A stretch of 64,000 bases of DNA from Cytophagales bacterium UBA2561 (GCA_002340355.1 DDLX01000008.1:1-64000), one strand, 5' to 3'; positions 1 to 8,306 are shown, counted from the stretch's first letter. Translations and numbers: made by a program. Notes: generated by a model not told the origin, from the letters alone.

Positions 1-98
1 TACTGATTTTCTTGATAGAGTTCCAAAAAAGACAGGAATTCTTTGTTGACAGTCTTTTTTTCGAGGCAGTCGATTTCTTTTTTTGTTGGGGTTTCCAT
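1..98 (-). CDS. 5' end of an unidentified gene, truncated by the window edge
   Basis: An open frame begins with ATG at 98 on the minus strand and runs off the left edge without a stop, giving 32 residues that start METPTKKEIDCLEKK. The peptide is charged and has no recognisable domain. An exact TAnnTTTG element lies about 90 bases upstream (185-192), which supports a real transcript with a leader of roughly 80 bases. Function unknown; too little is visible to judge. Confidence 0.45.
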   Translation of the reverse strand, partial: METPTKKEIDCLEKKTVNKEFLSFLELYQENQ

Positions 99-184
99 TA
101 TCTTTGAAGGTTTAAAGTGAATCCAACACCTTTGAGTAAAGTTCGAAGTTTCATCAAGGGTGTTGTTGATTTTTTTGTATGCTA

Positions 185-192
185 CAAAGTTA
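185..192 (-). promoter_or_regulatory. TAACTTTG, -7 promoter element for the left-edge gene
   Basis: Exact match to the Bacteroidota TAnnTTTG consensus on the minus strand. No clear TTTG at -33 is visible. Transcription would start near 179. Confidence 0.4.
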
Positions 193-274
193 AAGAAAAA
201 TCAGAGATATTTCCATTAAATAATACAGAAATATGTCTGTAAAGTTGATTTTTCTTTGAAAATCCATGTTAAAT

Positions 275-664
275 ATGAGTAAATCAATAGGTTTGCGTTA
301 TAAAACTGCCCGTGAACATTTGAAATTGAATAAAAACGTCTTGAAAAAGCGGATAAATGTGGATTATACGACTATCAATCGAATTGAAAATGATAAAGCG
401 GACAGCCCAAATTGGAAATATACCAAGTATTTAGTGGAGCAAGGCATCAATTATTTTTATTTGATTGGCGTATCTGACCAAATTGAAGGGCAAGTCATTG
501 ACCACAGCCGTGAAGAGCATGAAGCCGTTTTGAACCGTTTGGCAGAATTAGAAACCGCTCATCAGGAATTGCAAGGAAAATATAATTATTTAGTCGAATT
601 TGTCCAGTTATTAAAAATCGAAGTCGATGAAAACGGAAATGTCATGCAAAAACCCAAAAAGTAA
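275..664 (+). CDS. HTH-like (XRE-type) small protein, copy 1 of a tandem pair
   Basis: This protein of about 129 residues has an N-terminal block resembling an XRE-type helix-turn-helix (IGLRYKTAREHLKLNK, then DYTTINRIENDKADSPN, then KYLVEQGINYFYLIG). Its C-terminal half (about residues 75-125) is rich in Glu and Leu and likely forms a coiled coil for dimerisation. The start is placed at the ATG at 275, because the next gene's homology begins exactly at MSK; the ATG at 266 is the alternative. The downstream paralogue follows after 37 bases. It is probably a DNA-binding regulator, but its target is unknown. The HTH call is by pattern only. Confidence 0.7.
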   Translation: MSKSIGLRYKTAREHLKLNKNVLKKRINVDYTTINRIENDKADSPNWKYTKYLVEQGINYFYLIGVSDQIEGQVIDHSREEHEAVLNRLAELETAHQELQGKYNYLVEFVQLLKIEVDENGNVMQKPKK

Positions 665-701
665 GTATGTTTTTTAAATTCTTGTACAATTCGTATTTAA
701 T

Positions 702-1070
702 ATGAGTAAAACCATAGGTTTGCGTTATAAGACCGCCCGTGAACATTTGAAATTGAATAAAAGCTTCTTGAAAAAGCAGATAAATATAGATTATTCTACC
801 ATTAATCGAATTGAAAATGACAAAGCGGATAGCCCCAATTGGACTTATACCAAATATTTAGTAGAAAATGGAATTAATTATTTCTATTTAATCGGCGTAT
901 CTGATGAAATCGAAGGACAAAATTTAGATGAATTTATCAGCAAAAACAAATATGACGAACTCAAGGAAAAATATGAGAAATTAGAGAATAAGTTTACCAA
1001 TATTGAAGAAATGCTTAAACTCCTCCAAATCGAAGTGGACGAAGATGGGAATTTGAAAAAACGAACTTAA
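702..1070 (+). CDS. HTH-like (XRE-type) small protein, copy 2 of a tandem pair
   Basis: The 122-residue paralogue of the preceding gene. The first 65 residues are nearly identical to it (MSKTIGLRYKTAREHLKLNK, then INRIENDKADSPNW, then YFYLIGVSDEIEG), and the two genes also match closely at DNA level there. The C-terminal coiled-coil part has diverged and is shorter, although both end in a similar LLQIEVDEDGN-type stretch. This points to a tandem duplication followed by divergence of the tail. Both genes probably lie on one transcript, since no terminator separates them. The role is unknown; a DNA-binding regulator is the simplest guess. Confidence 0.7.
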   Translation: MSKTIGLRYKTAREHLKLNKSFLKKQINIDYSTINRIENDKADSPNWTYTKYLVENGINYFYLIGVSDEIEGQNLDEFISKNKYDELKEKYEKLENKFTNIEEMLKLLQIEVDEDGNLKKRT

Positions 1071-1095
1071 AACCCCAAACCCACTACGAACGGAG

Positions 1096-1173
1096 AAGTT
1101 TTGAAAACTTCGCAAGTCTGATACGCTAAGCATCTGATAACCAATACCTGCCAAGTCTTTAAGACTTGGCAGG
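1096..1173. repeat. REP-like repeat, upstream copy flanking the RAYT remnant
   Basis: It contains the palindrome AAGTTTTGAAAACTT (1096-1110) and a second perfect 13-bp inverted repeat, CCTGCCAAGTCTT with AAGACTTGGCAGG, around 1147-1173. The first 65 or so bases recur in direct orientation at 1783-1846 with about 80 % identity by eye. The pair brackets the transposase remnant, as REP elements bracket RAYT genes. Confidence 0.75.
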
Positions 1174-1199
1174 TCTAAAAATTTGAAAGTCATTTTATT

Positions 1200-1769
1200 A
1201 TGAAAAACAACCTTGCCTTAGAAGAAAATAAATTTTACCACATTTACAATCGAGGAAATAATAGTGAAAACCTCTTTTTCAAGACCAAAATTATACGTAT
1301 TTCTTGATAAAATATGATTTTTATTTGTCAGCATATTTGGAAACTTACACTTATTGTTTGTTACCCAATCATTTTCATTTGCTTGTCAGAATTAAATCTT
1401 TCGATACGTTTCCGATTCAAAAAGATTTTCCAAAACTGACTGAAAATCTGCCTTTTGAGAAATTAGTAAGTGAGCAATTTCAGCGATTCTTTATGAGTTA
1501 TGCCAAAAGCCATTCAAACGAAAATAAGTAACTGATAATGTGTATTTTAGCTGATTGGTAACATTCATGCCAACCCTCAAAAACACGGAATTTGTGCCAA
1601 TTTTCGAGAATATCCGCATAGTTCTTATGGCAGAATGTTGCTAGAAAAAACGACCAAATTACAGAAAAAAGAAGTCCTTTCTTGGTTTGGTGAAAAAGCC
1701 GATTATTTACAATTTCATGATTCTTTCCGAGAAGATAATAGCCTGAATAATTTGATTTTAGAAGACTAA
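1200..1769 (+). pseudogene. Decayed REP-associated (Y1/IS200-like) transposase
   Basis: An N-terminal piece starts at 1200 (MKNNLALEENKFYHIYNRG) and stops near 1317. The central piece, in another frame (about 1283-1531), carries the HUH-type motif LLPNHFHLLVRI typical of Y1 transposases. A third piece in yet another frame (about 1555-1769) reads as a RAYT C-terminus (HANPQKHGICANFREYPHSS, then SWFGEKADYLQFHDS) and ends in LNNLILED. At least two frameshifts are needed, and the stretch around 1525-1555, where family members have more sequence, appears shortened. The catalytic Tyr region is probably lost. It lies between two direct REP-like repeats. It is a remnant, not a working enzyme. Confidence 0.85.
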
Positions 1770-1782
1770 TCCAAGGCTTACT

Positions 1783-1848
1783 AAGTTTTAGAAACTTCGC
1801 AAATCTGATATGCCAAACATCTGAGAACCAAGACTTGCCAAGTCTTAA
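1783..1848. repeat. REP-like repeat, downstream copy
   Basis: Direct repeat of 1096-1160: AAGTTTTAGAAACTTCGC at its start, ACATCTGAGAACCAAG in the middle and the small palindrome AGACTTGCCAAGTCT at its end. Divergence from the upstream copy has broken the first palindrome, which fits a decayed element. Confidence 0.75.
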
Positions 1849-2100
1849 AAGTAGGAGTAGGAATCGTATCCACGACAATCAAGAGTATATCAAAAAATAA
1901 AAAATTTCCGTTTTTTCATATGATTCTTACGTCAAATTTGAATCATTGTTACACCCAGACAAAGGTTAGGCGAAGATGGGGCTATTTAAAGTGTTGAAAA
2001 ACAAACAGCTTTTGGGCTAAATTTTGATGTTTATTGATGATTAGTGACTGGTTTTTGTTTATATTACTACGTCTTTAATACCAAGAAAATTATTTTAATT
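1849..2100. other. Intergenic DNA before the TIR gene
   Basis: AT-rich DNA without a convincing ORF. A minus-strand open frame over 1498-1878 only shadows the transposase remnant and repeat. No clear TAnnTTTG is seen before the TIR gene. Confidence 0.5.
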
Positions 2101-4110
2101 ATGTACCAGTATGATGTATTTTTCTCCTATTCTGGCAAAAACAAAGCCCTTGCTACTGAAATAACCCAAGCTCTCAAGGAAAAAGGATTAAAAGTTTGGT
2201 ATGCTTCTGAGCATTTTCCTTCTGAGGGAGGACGAATTTCAGAAATTGAAGAAAAAATTAGCCAAAGCAAACACGGTGTTTTTTTAGTCAGTACCGATTG
2301 GTTAGAATCAAAGTGGTGTCAATTGGAAGCAGGTACATTTATCAACCGTTATACTGCCCAAAAATTAACTTGTATTTTCCCTATCTATTACGATATTGAG
2401 CCAAAATTTGTTCAACAATTCCGTCCTATCTTAGGTGATTTTTATGGAAAGAAATTACCCCAAAATTATACACAGGTTGAACTGGAAAACCTTGTTTCGG
2501 TTTTAGTTCAAATGACTCAAAATCAAGAAGAAAGTATTTTTGTAGAAGAAACATCACAAATAAAACCTGTGAAATCAAATAAACAAATTAAGTTATTGTT
2601 TCGGATTTTTGTACTTTCGGCAATAATCACAGGAAGTGCTATTTTGGGCATTGAATATTTAACTCATAAACAATCTATTCAAAAAATTGATAATCAATTA
2701 ATTGTAACAGGATTGCCATTTTGTACAGAGGAAATAATATCTCAGAATGCTCTCTTTGGACGGCAAGATATGGCATATATTTACAGTAAATTAGAAGACC
2801 TTGATTTGCTCAATGTGATTCCTCAGCGTACAATTCAGGAAAAGATAAAGACATATTGCACCAATAATTTTTGTGAAGATTGTGGTAGTTTGGAATTGGC
2901 TCAAGAATTAAAAGCGGATTATCTGATTATGGGAGAATACGGAATCCGAGATAGTACAATTGGGGTAACTTGTCAGTTTCAACGGGTAGAAGATGGTCAA
3001 AACATGGATGTAACTTTCCACACTGAAGGAAAAATTTCAGCTATCAAAAAATTACATAAAGCCCTTGCTATCAAAATATTAAAGGCTTTCCGAATTATTT
3101 TAAGTAAAGAAAAAAGGTTGCTTTTAGATAGTTACACAATCAATGCAACTTCTAACTCAAAAGCCTATCAAAGATTGATAAATGCAGAATATTATTTGCT
3201 TCAAAATGAACCTCAGAAAGCAGAACAAGAGTCTCAAGCAGGTATCAAAATTGACCCCAAAAGTCCTAATCTATACCTTGTACGAGGACAAGCACAAATC
3301 CAACAAGGAAAAAAGGAGGAAGCCCAACAAAGTTTTAAAAAAGTTACTCAATTATCTGAAAACCAACCAGAAATAGTTCAGAAAAGTTTTAAATATAGAA
3401 TTGGAAAAATTTATCAACAAGGCTCAAAAGATTCAGAAAGTATATTTTCACAATCTTCCAAAAAACAGCCTAAAGATAATTTTTCAGAAGATACGGAAGG
3501 AGATAACTCCAGAGAATTTCATGAGAATCTTAGAGCAGTACAAAAAGGCAAAAAATGGGGTTTTGTAAATACCCAAAATACTCTAATTATTCCATTTAAA
3601 TATGACCAAGTTGGACGATTTTCAGAAGGTTTAGTAGCGGTCAAACAAGATGGAAAATGGGGGTTTATCAATAAACAAAATCAGTTTGTTTTTGAACCTC
3701 AATTTAAGAATGCTGGACGATTTTCGGAAGGTTTAGTTAATATCAAAAAAGGGAAATACTGGTATTTTATGGATAGAAATGGGAAGTTTCTACCGTTTGT
3801 TTGTCAGGATGCTAGCAGTTTTCAGAATGGCTTGGCTCCAGTCAAACGCAACGAAAAGTGGGGCTTTATTAATCCAAAAGGAGCTGAGGCTATTCCGATT
3901 AAATATGACTATGTGGGAACTTTTTCAGAAGGCTTAATTAATGTAAATCAGAATCACAAATGGGGATTTTTAGATACAAAAGGGAAGGTAATTATTCCAT
4001 TAAAATATGAAAATGCAGGAGCTTTTGCAAACGGAAAAGTAACAGTAAAACTAAACGGAAAATGGTTTTACATTAACAAAAAAGGTGAGTGTGTTCAAAA
4101 CTGTCCATAG
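2101..4110 (+). CDS. TIR - TM - FlgO/TolB-like - TPR - WG-repeat protein
   Basis: A 669-residue protein from the ATG at 2101, where the TIR fold begins (MYQYDVFFSYSGKNK); an upstream GTG at 2044 is less likely. Residues 1-130 are a TIR domain with FFSYS, a BB-loop-like segment near 40-50, and WCQLE ending in Glu76, the position of the catalytic Glu of NADase TIRs. One transmembrane helix follows at about 164-187. Residues 195-330 resemble the FlgO/TolB-N-like module found in TPR signalling proteins (ending AQELKADYLIMGEYGIRDS). Two TPR-like units lie at about 348-420. Residues 475-665 hold five to six WG repeats (KWGFVNTQN, KWGFINKQN, KWGFINPKG, KWGFLDTKG). The TIR would face the cytoplasm and the repeats the periplasm if the N-terminus is inside. 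The role is unknown; sensing or defence is inferred. A conserved but inactive TIR scaffold is the alternative. Confidence 0.85.
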   Translation: MYQYDVFFSYSGKNKALATEITQALKEKGLKVWYASEHFPSEGGRISEIEEKISQSKHGVFLVSTDWLESKWCQLEAGTFINRYTAQKLTCIFPIYYDIEPKFVQQFRPILGDFYGKKLPQNYTQVELENLVSVLVQMTQNQEESIFVEETSQIKPVKSNKQIKLLFRIFVLSAIITGSAILGIEYLTHKQSIQKIDNQLIVTGLPFCTEEIISQNALFGRQDMAYIYSKLEDLDLLNVIPQRTIQEKIKTYCTNNFCEDCGSLELAQELKADYLIMGEYGIRDSTIGVTCQFQRVEDGQNMDVTFHTEGKISAIKKLHKALAIKILKAFRIILSKEKRLLLDSYTINATSNSKAYQRLINAEYYLLQNEPQKAEQESQAGIKIDPKSPNLYLVRGQAQIQQGKKEEAQQSFKKVTQLSENQPEIVQKSFKYRIGKIYQQGSKDSESIFSQSSKKQPKDNFSEDTEGDNSREFHENLRAVQKGKKWGFVNTQNTLIIPFKYDQVGRFSEGLVAVKQDGKWGFINKQNQFVFEPQFKNAGRFSEGLVNIKKGKYWYFMDRNGKFLPFVCQDASSFQNGLAPVKRNEKWGFINPKGAEAIPIKYDYVGTFSEGLINVNQNHKWGFLDTKGKVIIPLKYENAGAFANGKVTVKLNGKWFYINKKGECVQNCP

Positions 4111-4137
4111 AGAATCACTTTTGTTAAAAGTGGATGG

Positions 4138-4145
4138 TATCTTTG
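4138..4145 (+). promoter_or_regulatory. TATCTTTG, -7 element upstream of the two small genes
   Basis: Exact TAnnTTTG, 13 bases before the ATG at 4159, so the leader would be very short. It suggests the two small genes can be transcribed independently of the TIR gene. Confidence 0.5.
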
Positions 4146-4158
4146 CAAAAACAACAAG

Positions 4159-4518
4159 ATGAAAAATCCAAATGGCAAAAAAGGTTCGGAAGCACATCAG
4201 GAAGTGCAAGAAGATGAATTTGAGAAGTTACTGGCAAAATATGATGGGATTCTGAATGTTGATGTTGGAATGGAAGTAACGATTGCTACACCAAAAGGAT
4301 TTAAAAAATTTCGGGTGGCTGATGTAGCAGCTTATGAAGTGCTGACAAATTGGATAAAATACCACAAAATAATCCAAGTGGGCGTGACAGATAAAGACGG
4401 AAATCCCGTCAAACGAGAACAAGAAGCCATTCAGGATATTGAACAACATACAGGAGCGAAAGTTACTTTTGTAGATTACATCAAACGAAAATTTGGTAAA
4501 AATGGGAAGTCAAATTAA
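4159..4518 (+). CDS. Hypothetical protein, 119 residues
   Basis: I do not recognise this family. The product is soluble, charged and lacks signal peptide or membrane segments. Residues 20-120 look like a compact alpha/beta domain (EKLLAKYDGILNVDVGMEVT, then VADVAAYEVLTNWIKYHK). It lies 48 bases after the TIR-WG gene with its own -7 element, and its end overlaps the next gene by 17-26 bases, so the two small genes are almost certainly co-transcribed and perhaps translationally coupled. Function unknown. Confidence 0.6.
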   Translation: MKNPNGKKGSEAHQEVQEDEFEKLLAKYDGILNVDVGMEVTIATPKGFKKFRVADVAAYEVLTNWIKYHKIIQVGVTDKDGNPVKREQEAIQDIEQHTGAKVTFVDYIKRKFGKNGKSN

Positions 4519-4972
4519 TTTTTATTTACCCAAGTCAGACATCAAAAAAATCGAAAACTACCTGAAAAACAAAGGGTTTGTTTTCGTCAAGGATACAATT
4601 TTGTCCGAACCTAAGCCTGTTTTTGTACCTCATTTGTGGAACACCTCTGAAACTGCCAAATACGTTACCCTGCCTAAAATTACGTTTGAATATCGTCAAT
4701 TTGAAGAAAATGGAATTCCAAAATATCGTATTCAGCCTTTGAGTGCCTTGGCAATGCAATTTTCCTTTTTCGGAATGCAAAATGACTTGTATCGCTTTCG
4801 ATTTTATTACCGCCCTTCATATTTTAATAATGGCATAAAAATTACTAAAAGTGTTGATTTTGAAGTATTTGTACGTGAGTTTTTTACTTGGACTCAGATA
4901 AATTTTCAAGCAGTAAACGAAATGCCAGATTTTTATTACAATCCTACCTTTCCTGTCGAAGTGGCTTTTTAG
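4502..4972 (+). CDS. Hypothetical protein, about 156 residues
   Basis: No family recognised. The start is placed at the ATG at 4502 (MGSQINFYLPKSDIKK); an in-frame ATG at 4493 adds three residues. Both overlap the end of the preceding gene. The protein is rich in aromatic residues (Phe, Tyr) in its second half (FRFYYRPSYFNNGIK), has no signal peptide, and appears globular. The N-terminus (FYLPKSDIKKIENYLKNKGF) resembles the first helix of small immunity-like or polymorphic-locus proteins, but that is only an impression. It ends four bases into the convergent gene at 4969. Confidence 0.6.
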   Translation: MGSQINFYLPKSDIKKIENYLKNKGFVFVKDTILSEPKPVFVPHLWNTSETAKYVTLPKITFEYRQFEENGIPKYRIQPLSALAMQFSFFGMQNDLYRFRFYYRPSYFNNGIKITKSVDFEVFVREFFTWTQINFQAVNEMPDFYYNPTFPVEVAF

Positions 4973-5751
4973 ATTTTATCAATATCCACTTTGATAAATG
5001 ACGTGCCATAATCAAAAAAATATTTAGCAATTTTCTGAATAGTTGGATTTTCTGACTTCAAAATCTCTTGCAAATTGAGTTCTTGACGTTCTAATTTTTC
5101 GTAAGGCTCATCAGTTCGTAACAAAACTTCTTTGCCACAAATCGGAAAACCATTACTGTTTGCTCCCGAAAATGTGCCATATAAAATAGGTAACGGACGG
5201 TTGGCATTTGCACCAATGTACAAAGTGAGGTGTAATATTTTGTAGCTATAATTACTGACAAGTGTCATTGCAATTACAGGCACAACTAAATGTAACTTCC
5301 CTTTATAATCGTACTGTCCTCCTTTCATTTTTGCGTAAAATTGTGAATTATCTTCATAGATTTTAAACGGTGTTTGATAAATAATTCCCTTTTTGGCTTT
5401 CGAAGAAGGTAAGGACATTAAATAATAACTTCCCGTAATATTTTTTAGTGTGGCATAAGATTTTGGGTCTAAAATTGGAGACTGTTGCGGAAATTCTACA
5501 TTTATTTTCTGCTGATAATGAAGACTCGAAGTTTGGCTAACTTTGGTATTTTCTTTTAAAGTGCCAATAAATATTCTTAAACTTTGTCGAGAATCAGAAT
5601 TATCATCTCCATCAATAAAGCGATTTCGCAAAGAAGTAAATTGAGACTTATTATACTCAAAATCAGCATTTTCAATTTGCTCAAAAATCTCACTGATTTT
5701 TAATTCATCTACTAATCTTTTTAATTCCGCCTTGAATTGTTCTATGTTCAT
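4969..5751 (-). CDS. Hypothetical protein with possible effector-associated-type N-terminus
   Basis: 260 residues with no signal peptide. The first 65 or so (FKAELKRLVDELKISEIFEQI, then SQFTSLRNRFIDGDDNSDSR) form a short all-helical unit resembling the effector-associated (EAD) adaptor domains seen at the N-termini of bacterial conflict proteins. This is a weak, by-eye match. The remainder (about 95-260) is a beta-rich domain I do not recognise (ITGSYYLMSLPSSKAKKGII, then YKILHLTLYIGANANRP). The gene converges on the small-gene pair with a 4-base overlap of stop codons, and lies 58 bases downstream of the symporter gene in the same orientation. Function unknown; a signalling or defence link is inference. 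Confidence 0.55.
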   Translation of the reverse strand: MNIEQFKAELKRLVDELKISEIFEQIENADFEYNKSQFTSLRNRFIDGDDNSDSRQSLRIFIGTLKENTKVSQTSSLHYQQKINVEFPQQSPILDPKSYATLKNITGSYYLMSLPSSKAKKGIIYQTPFKIYEDNSQFYAKMKGGQYDYKGKLHLVVPVIAMTLVSNYSYKILHLTLYIGANANRPLPILYGTFSGANSNGFPICGKEVLLRTDEPYEKLERQELNLQEILKSENPTIQKIAKYFFDYGTSFIKVDIDKI

Positions 5752-5809
5752 AGCTTTGAAATTACATTTAACAAAAAATCTTATTTATAAAAAACTGATA
5801 AACAATATA

Positions 5810-7216
5810 TTACCTTAATTTTCTCATCCTTTGAAAATAATCTTTGGTAGCTCTTCGGACGGTCGGGGCTAAAAATAAGGCAGCAATCATATTTGGAATC
5901 GCCATCATCGCATACATCCCATCAATCAAACTCATCACGGCGGTCATCTTGGCAACTGCTCCCAAAATGATAGAAGATACATAGAAATAGTTGTAATAAT
6001 TTTGGTATTCAGCTCCTACGATAAATCCCAAACATTTCGCTCCAAAATATGAAAAGGTAAACAGGGTAGTAATTGAAAAAATACCAGCACATAAAATCAA
6101 AATATATTTGCCAAAGGTTGGAATGGCTGATTCAAATGCCAATAAAGTCATTCCGATTCCACTTTGGTCAGTTTTCCAAGCTCCCGTGACCAAAATCGCC
6201 AAAGCAGTCATTGTACAAACAATAATTGTATCAATAATAGGTCCCACCATTGCGGCTAATCCTTCTCGAACAGGTTCGTTAGTTTTGGCGGCTCCGTGTG
6301 CTAATGGGGCAGTCCCAATTCCTGCTTCGTTAGAAAAAGCAGCTCGCCGAACCCCTTGAATAATCATTGCACCTAATGCTCCCCCAATGATTCCACTTGC
6401 ATCTTTTTTGTAATATAAACCTTGAAAAGCATCCGTAAAAATAAGGGAAATAGTTTCAGGTAATTTTTCAAAATTTGCCCACAAAATGAAGCAAACAGAC
6501 AAAAAATACAGGACAACCATTGCAGGCACCATTCGAGAAGCCACTTCCGCAATACGCCGAATTCCTCCAAAAATAACGACTGAAACAATCGCAACTAAAA
6601 TTAATCCTGTAATAAAATCACTGGTAAGGTGTTGGTTTTCAGAAACAATATTTTGCGGAATCAAAACAACTTCTCGAACAATTTGGGTCAATTGGTTGGC
6701 TTGAAAAATGGGTAATACCCCGAACATTCCTGCCACACAAAACCAAATTGCGACAGGTCGCCAACGTTGTCCCAAGCCTTCGGTAATAACATACATGGGA
6801 CCTCCTTGCAAATTTCCTTGTGAATCTTTTCCACGATACATCACAGCTAAGGTGCAGGTAAAAAATTTGGTCGCCGTTCCAATTAATGCACTTACCCACA
6901 TCCAAAATAAAGCACCTGGACCTCCGATACTGATGGCTACGGCAACTCCACTAATATTTCCCATCCCAACGGTTGCCGCCAAAGCACTTGATAAAGCCTG
7001 AAAATGAGTGATTTCGCCTTCTGAATCGGCATCATCGTATTTTCCTCGTAAAATATTAAAGGCGTGTCCAAGGTGTAGAAATGGTACAAACCCTGAATAA
7101 ATCATGAAAAATATACCCCCAACTACCAATAAAATAAGTAAATGATAACCCCATGCCCAGTTACTAAAAGTGGTCATGTATTTGGTAAAATAGTTTAAAA
7201 ACAGTTCAATTGTCAT
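5810..7216 (-). CDS. Sodium:alanine symporter family (AGCS) transporter
   Basis: A 468-residue inner-membrane carrier with about ten hydrophobic helices. It would import alanine or glycine with Na+. Characteristic AGCS stretches are visible: ALSSALAATVGMGNISGVAVA near residue 75, FWMWVSALIGTATKFFTCTLA near 105, GGPMYVI near 140, and RAAFSNEAGIGTAPLAHGA near 290, the family's central signature. The length is normal for the family. The start at 7216 is a good ATG ahead of the first helix. It is divergent from the glycosyltransferase gene. Substrate is inferred from family only. Confidence 0.92.
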   Translation of the reverse strand: MTIELFLNYFTKYMTTFSNWAWGYHLLILLVVGGIFFMIYSGFVPFLHLGHAFNILRGKYDDADSEGEITHFQALSSALAATVGMGNISGVAVAISIGGPGALFWMWVSALIGTATKFFTCTLAVMYRGKDSQGNLQGGPMYVITEGLGQRWRPVAIWFCVAGMFGVLPIFQANQLTQIVREVVLIPQNIVSENQHLTSDFITGLILVAIVSVVIFGGIRRIAEVASRMVPAMVVLYFLSVCFILWANFEKLPETISLIFTDAFQGLYYKKDASGIIGGALGAMIIQGVRRAAFSNEAGIGTAPLAHGAAKTNEPVREGLAAMVGPIIDTIIVCTMTALAILVTGAWKTDQSGIGMTLLAFESAIPTFGKYILILCAGIFSITTLFTFSYFGAKCLGFIVGAEYQNYYNYFYVSSIILGAVAKMTAVMSLIDGMYAMMAIPNMIAALFLAPTVRRATKDYFQRMRKLR

Positions 7217-7354
7217 ATTTAATTTTATTTAACTATGCCAGTAAGGTAAAAAAGTTTTTGGATTTGGAGCTAAATTCTAAATTGAGGTCTCAAAAATTTT
7301 AGCAATTTTGCCTCAAGATTATTTTACTTCCAAAATCCTTTAAGACTGATAATC

Positions 7355-8272
7355 ATGCTCCAAACTCCCGTTTTACTGATTGCTTTTAATCGTCCTGATA
7401 TGGCTCTTCGAGTTTTTGAACAAATTCGGAAGGTTCAACCTGCTCAGTTTTGTTTAGCCATTGATGGACAACGAAATCAGGAGGATCTCCCAAAAATTCA
7501 AGAAGTACTCCAGATCACAAAAAGAATTGACTGGGAATGTGAAGTCAAAATACTTCAACAGCCTGAAAATATGGGTTGTGGACGTGCGCCTGCTCAGGCT
7601 ATTTCGTGGTTTTTGGAGCAAAACCCAAGTGGAATTATTCTTGAGGATGATTGTGTACCTAATGAATCATTTTTTTACTTTTGTGAAGAATTATTGAAAA
7701 AACATGAAAACGATACCCGAATTATGCAAATTAGTGGAACAAATTACGTAACAAATTGGGGCTTAGAAAATCAAGATTATTTTTATTCGATGTTTGGAGG
7801 GTGTTGGGGATGGGCAACATGGCAAAGAGCTTGGCAATATTTTGATTATCAAATTTCTAAATGGAAAAGCCCACAAGTTCAGCGTTATATTCAACATTTT
7901 TGGGATTATGCTCCTTATTTAGATTATCACCAGAAAATTTATGACCAAACCCTGAGAGGAGAGCAAATTGATTGGTGGGATTATCAGTGGTCATTTGCTC
8001 GGATTTTACAACATGGTTTAGCGATTAGCCCAACCAAAAATTTAATCTCAAATATTGGGACGGATAATTTGGCGACCCACACACAAGGTGAAGTTAGTCC
8101 ATTTACTCACTTACCGACTTTCGAACTTCAATTTCCCTTACGAGGCGGAGAATTTATTGGAGCAGACCATGAGTATGATTTGCAAATTTACCAAAAAATT
8201 GCTCCGCCAAAACTTTCTATCTCTCAGCGTATTGTCCGAAAATATCATCATTTGAAACAGCGATTTTTCTAA
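7355..8272 (+). CDS. Glycosyltransferase, GT2-like (GNT-I/HlpA-type)
   Basis: 305 residues with a GT-A fold. The N-terminus MLQTPVLLIAFNRPDMALRV is the nucleotide-binding start of the family, and GIILEDDCVPNESFF (near residue 95) carries the acidic DXD-like metal and sugar-nucleotide motif. A conserved aromatic block GGCWGWATWQRAWQYFD follows at about 150. Proteins of this type are often annotated as hemolytic protein HlpA-like, but the sequence indicates a sugar transferase, probably acting on a surface glycan or glycoprotein. It stands alone between divergent and convergent neighbours. The acceptor is unknown. A TGATAATCA motif overlaps the start codon. Confidence 0.85.
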   Translation: MLQTPVLLIAFNRPDMALRVFEQIRKVQPAQFCLAIDGQRNQEDLPKIQEVLQITKRIDWECEVKILQQPENMGCGRAPAQAISWFLEQNPSGIILEDDCVPNESFFYFCEELLKKHENDTRIMQISGTNYVTNWGLENQDYFYSMFGGCWGWATWQRAWQYFDYQISKWKSPQVQRYIQHFWDYAPYLDYHQKIYDQTLRGEQIDWWDYQWSFARILQHGLAISPTKNLISNIGTDNLATHTQGEVSPFTHLPTFELQFPLRGGEFIGADHEYDLQIYQKIAPPKLSISQRIVRKYHHLKQRFF

Positions 8273-8306
8273 AAATTTAAGGTCTTATACTATTGATTAT
8301 CAAGTT

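Noticed and set aside
1498..1878. Minus-strand ORF of 126 codons over the RAYT remnant
   Set aside because: It is antisense to a recognisable transposase fragment and includes the REP-like repeat; its residues show no family-like pattern.
2044..2100. GTG start at 2044 for the TIR protein
   Set aside because: The TIR fold begins at the ATG at 2101 and the 19 extra residues are hydrophobic, AT-rich read-through without a signal-peptide pattern ahead of a cytoplasmic TIR.
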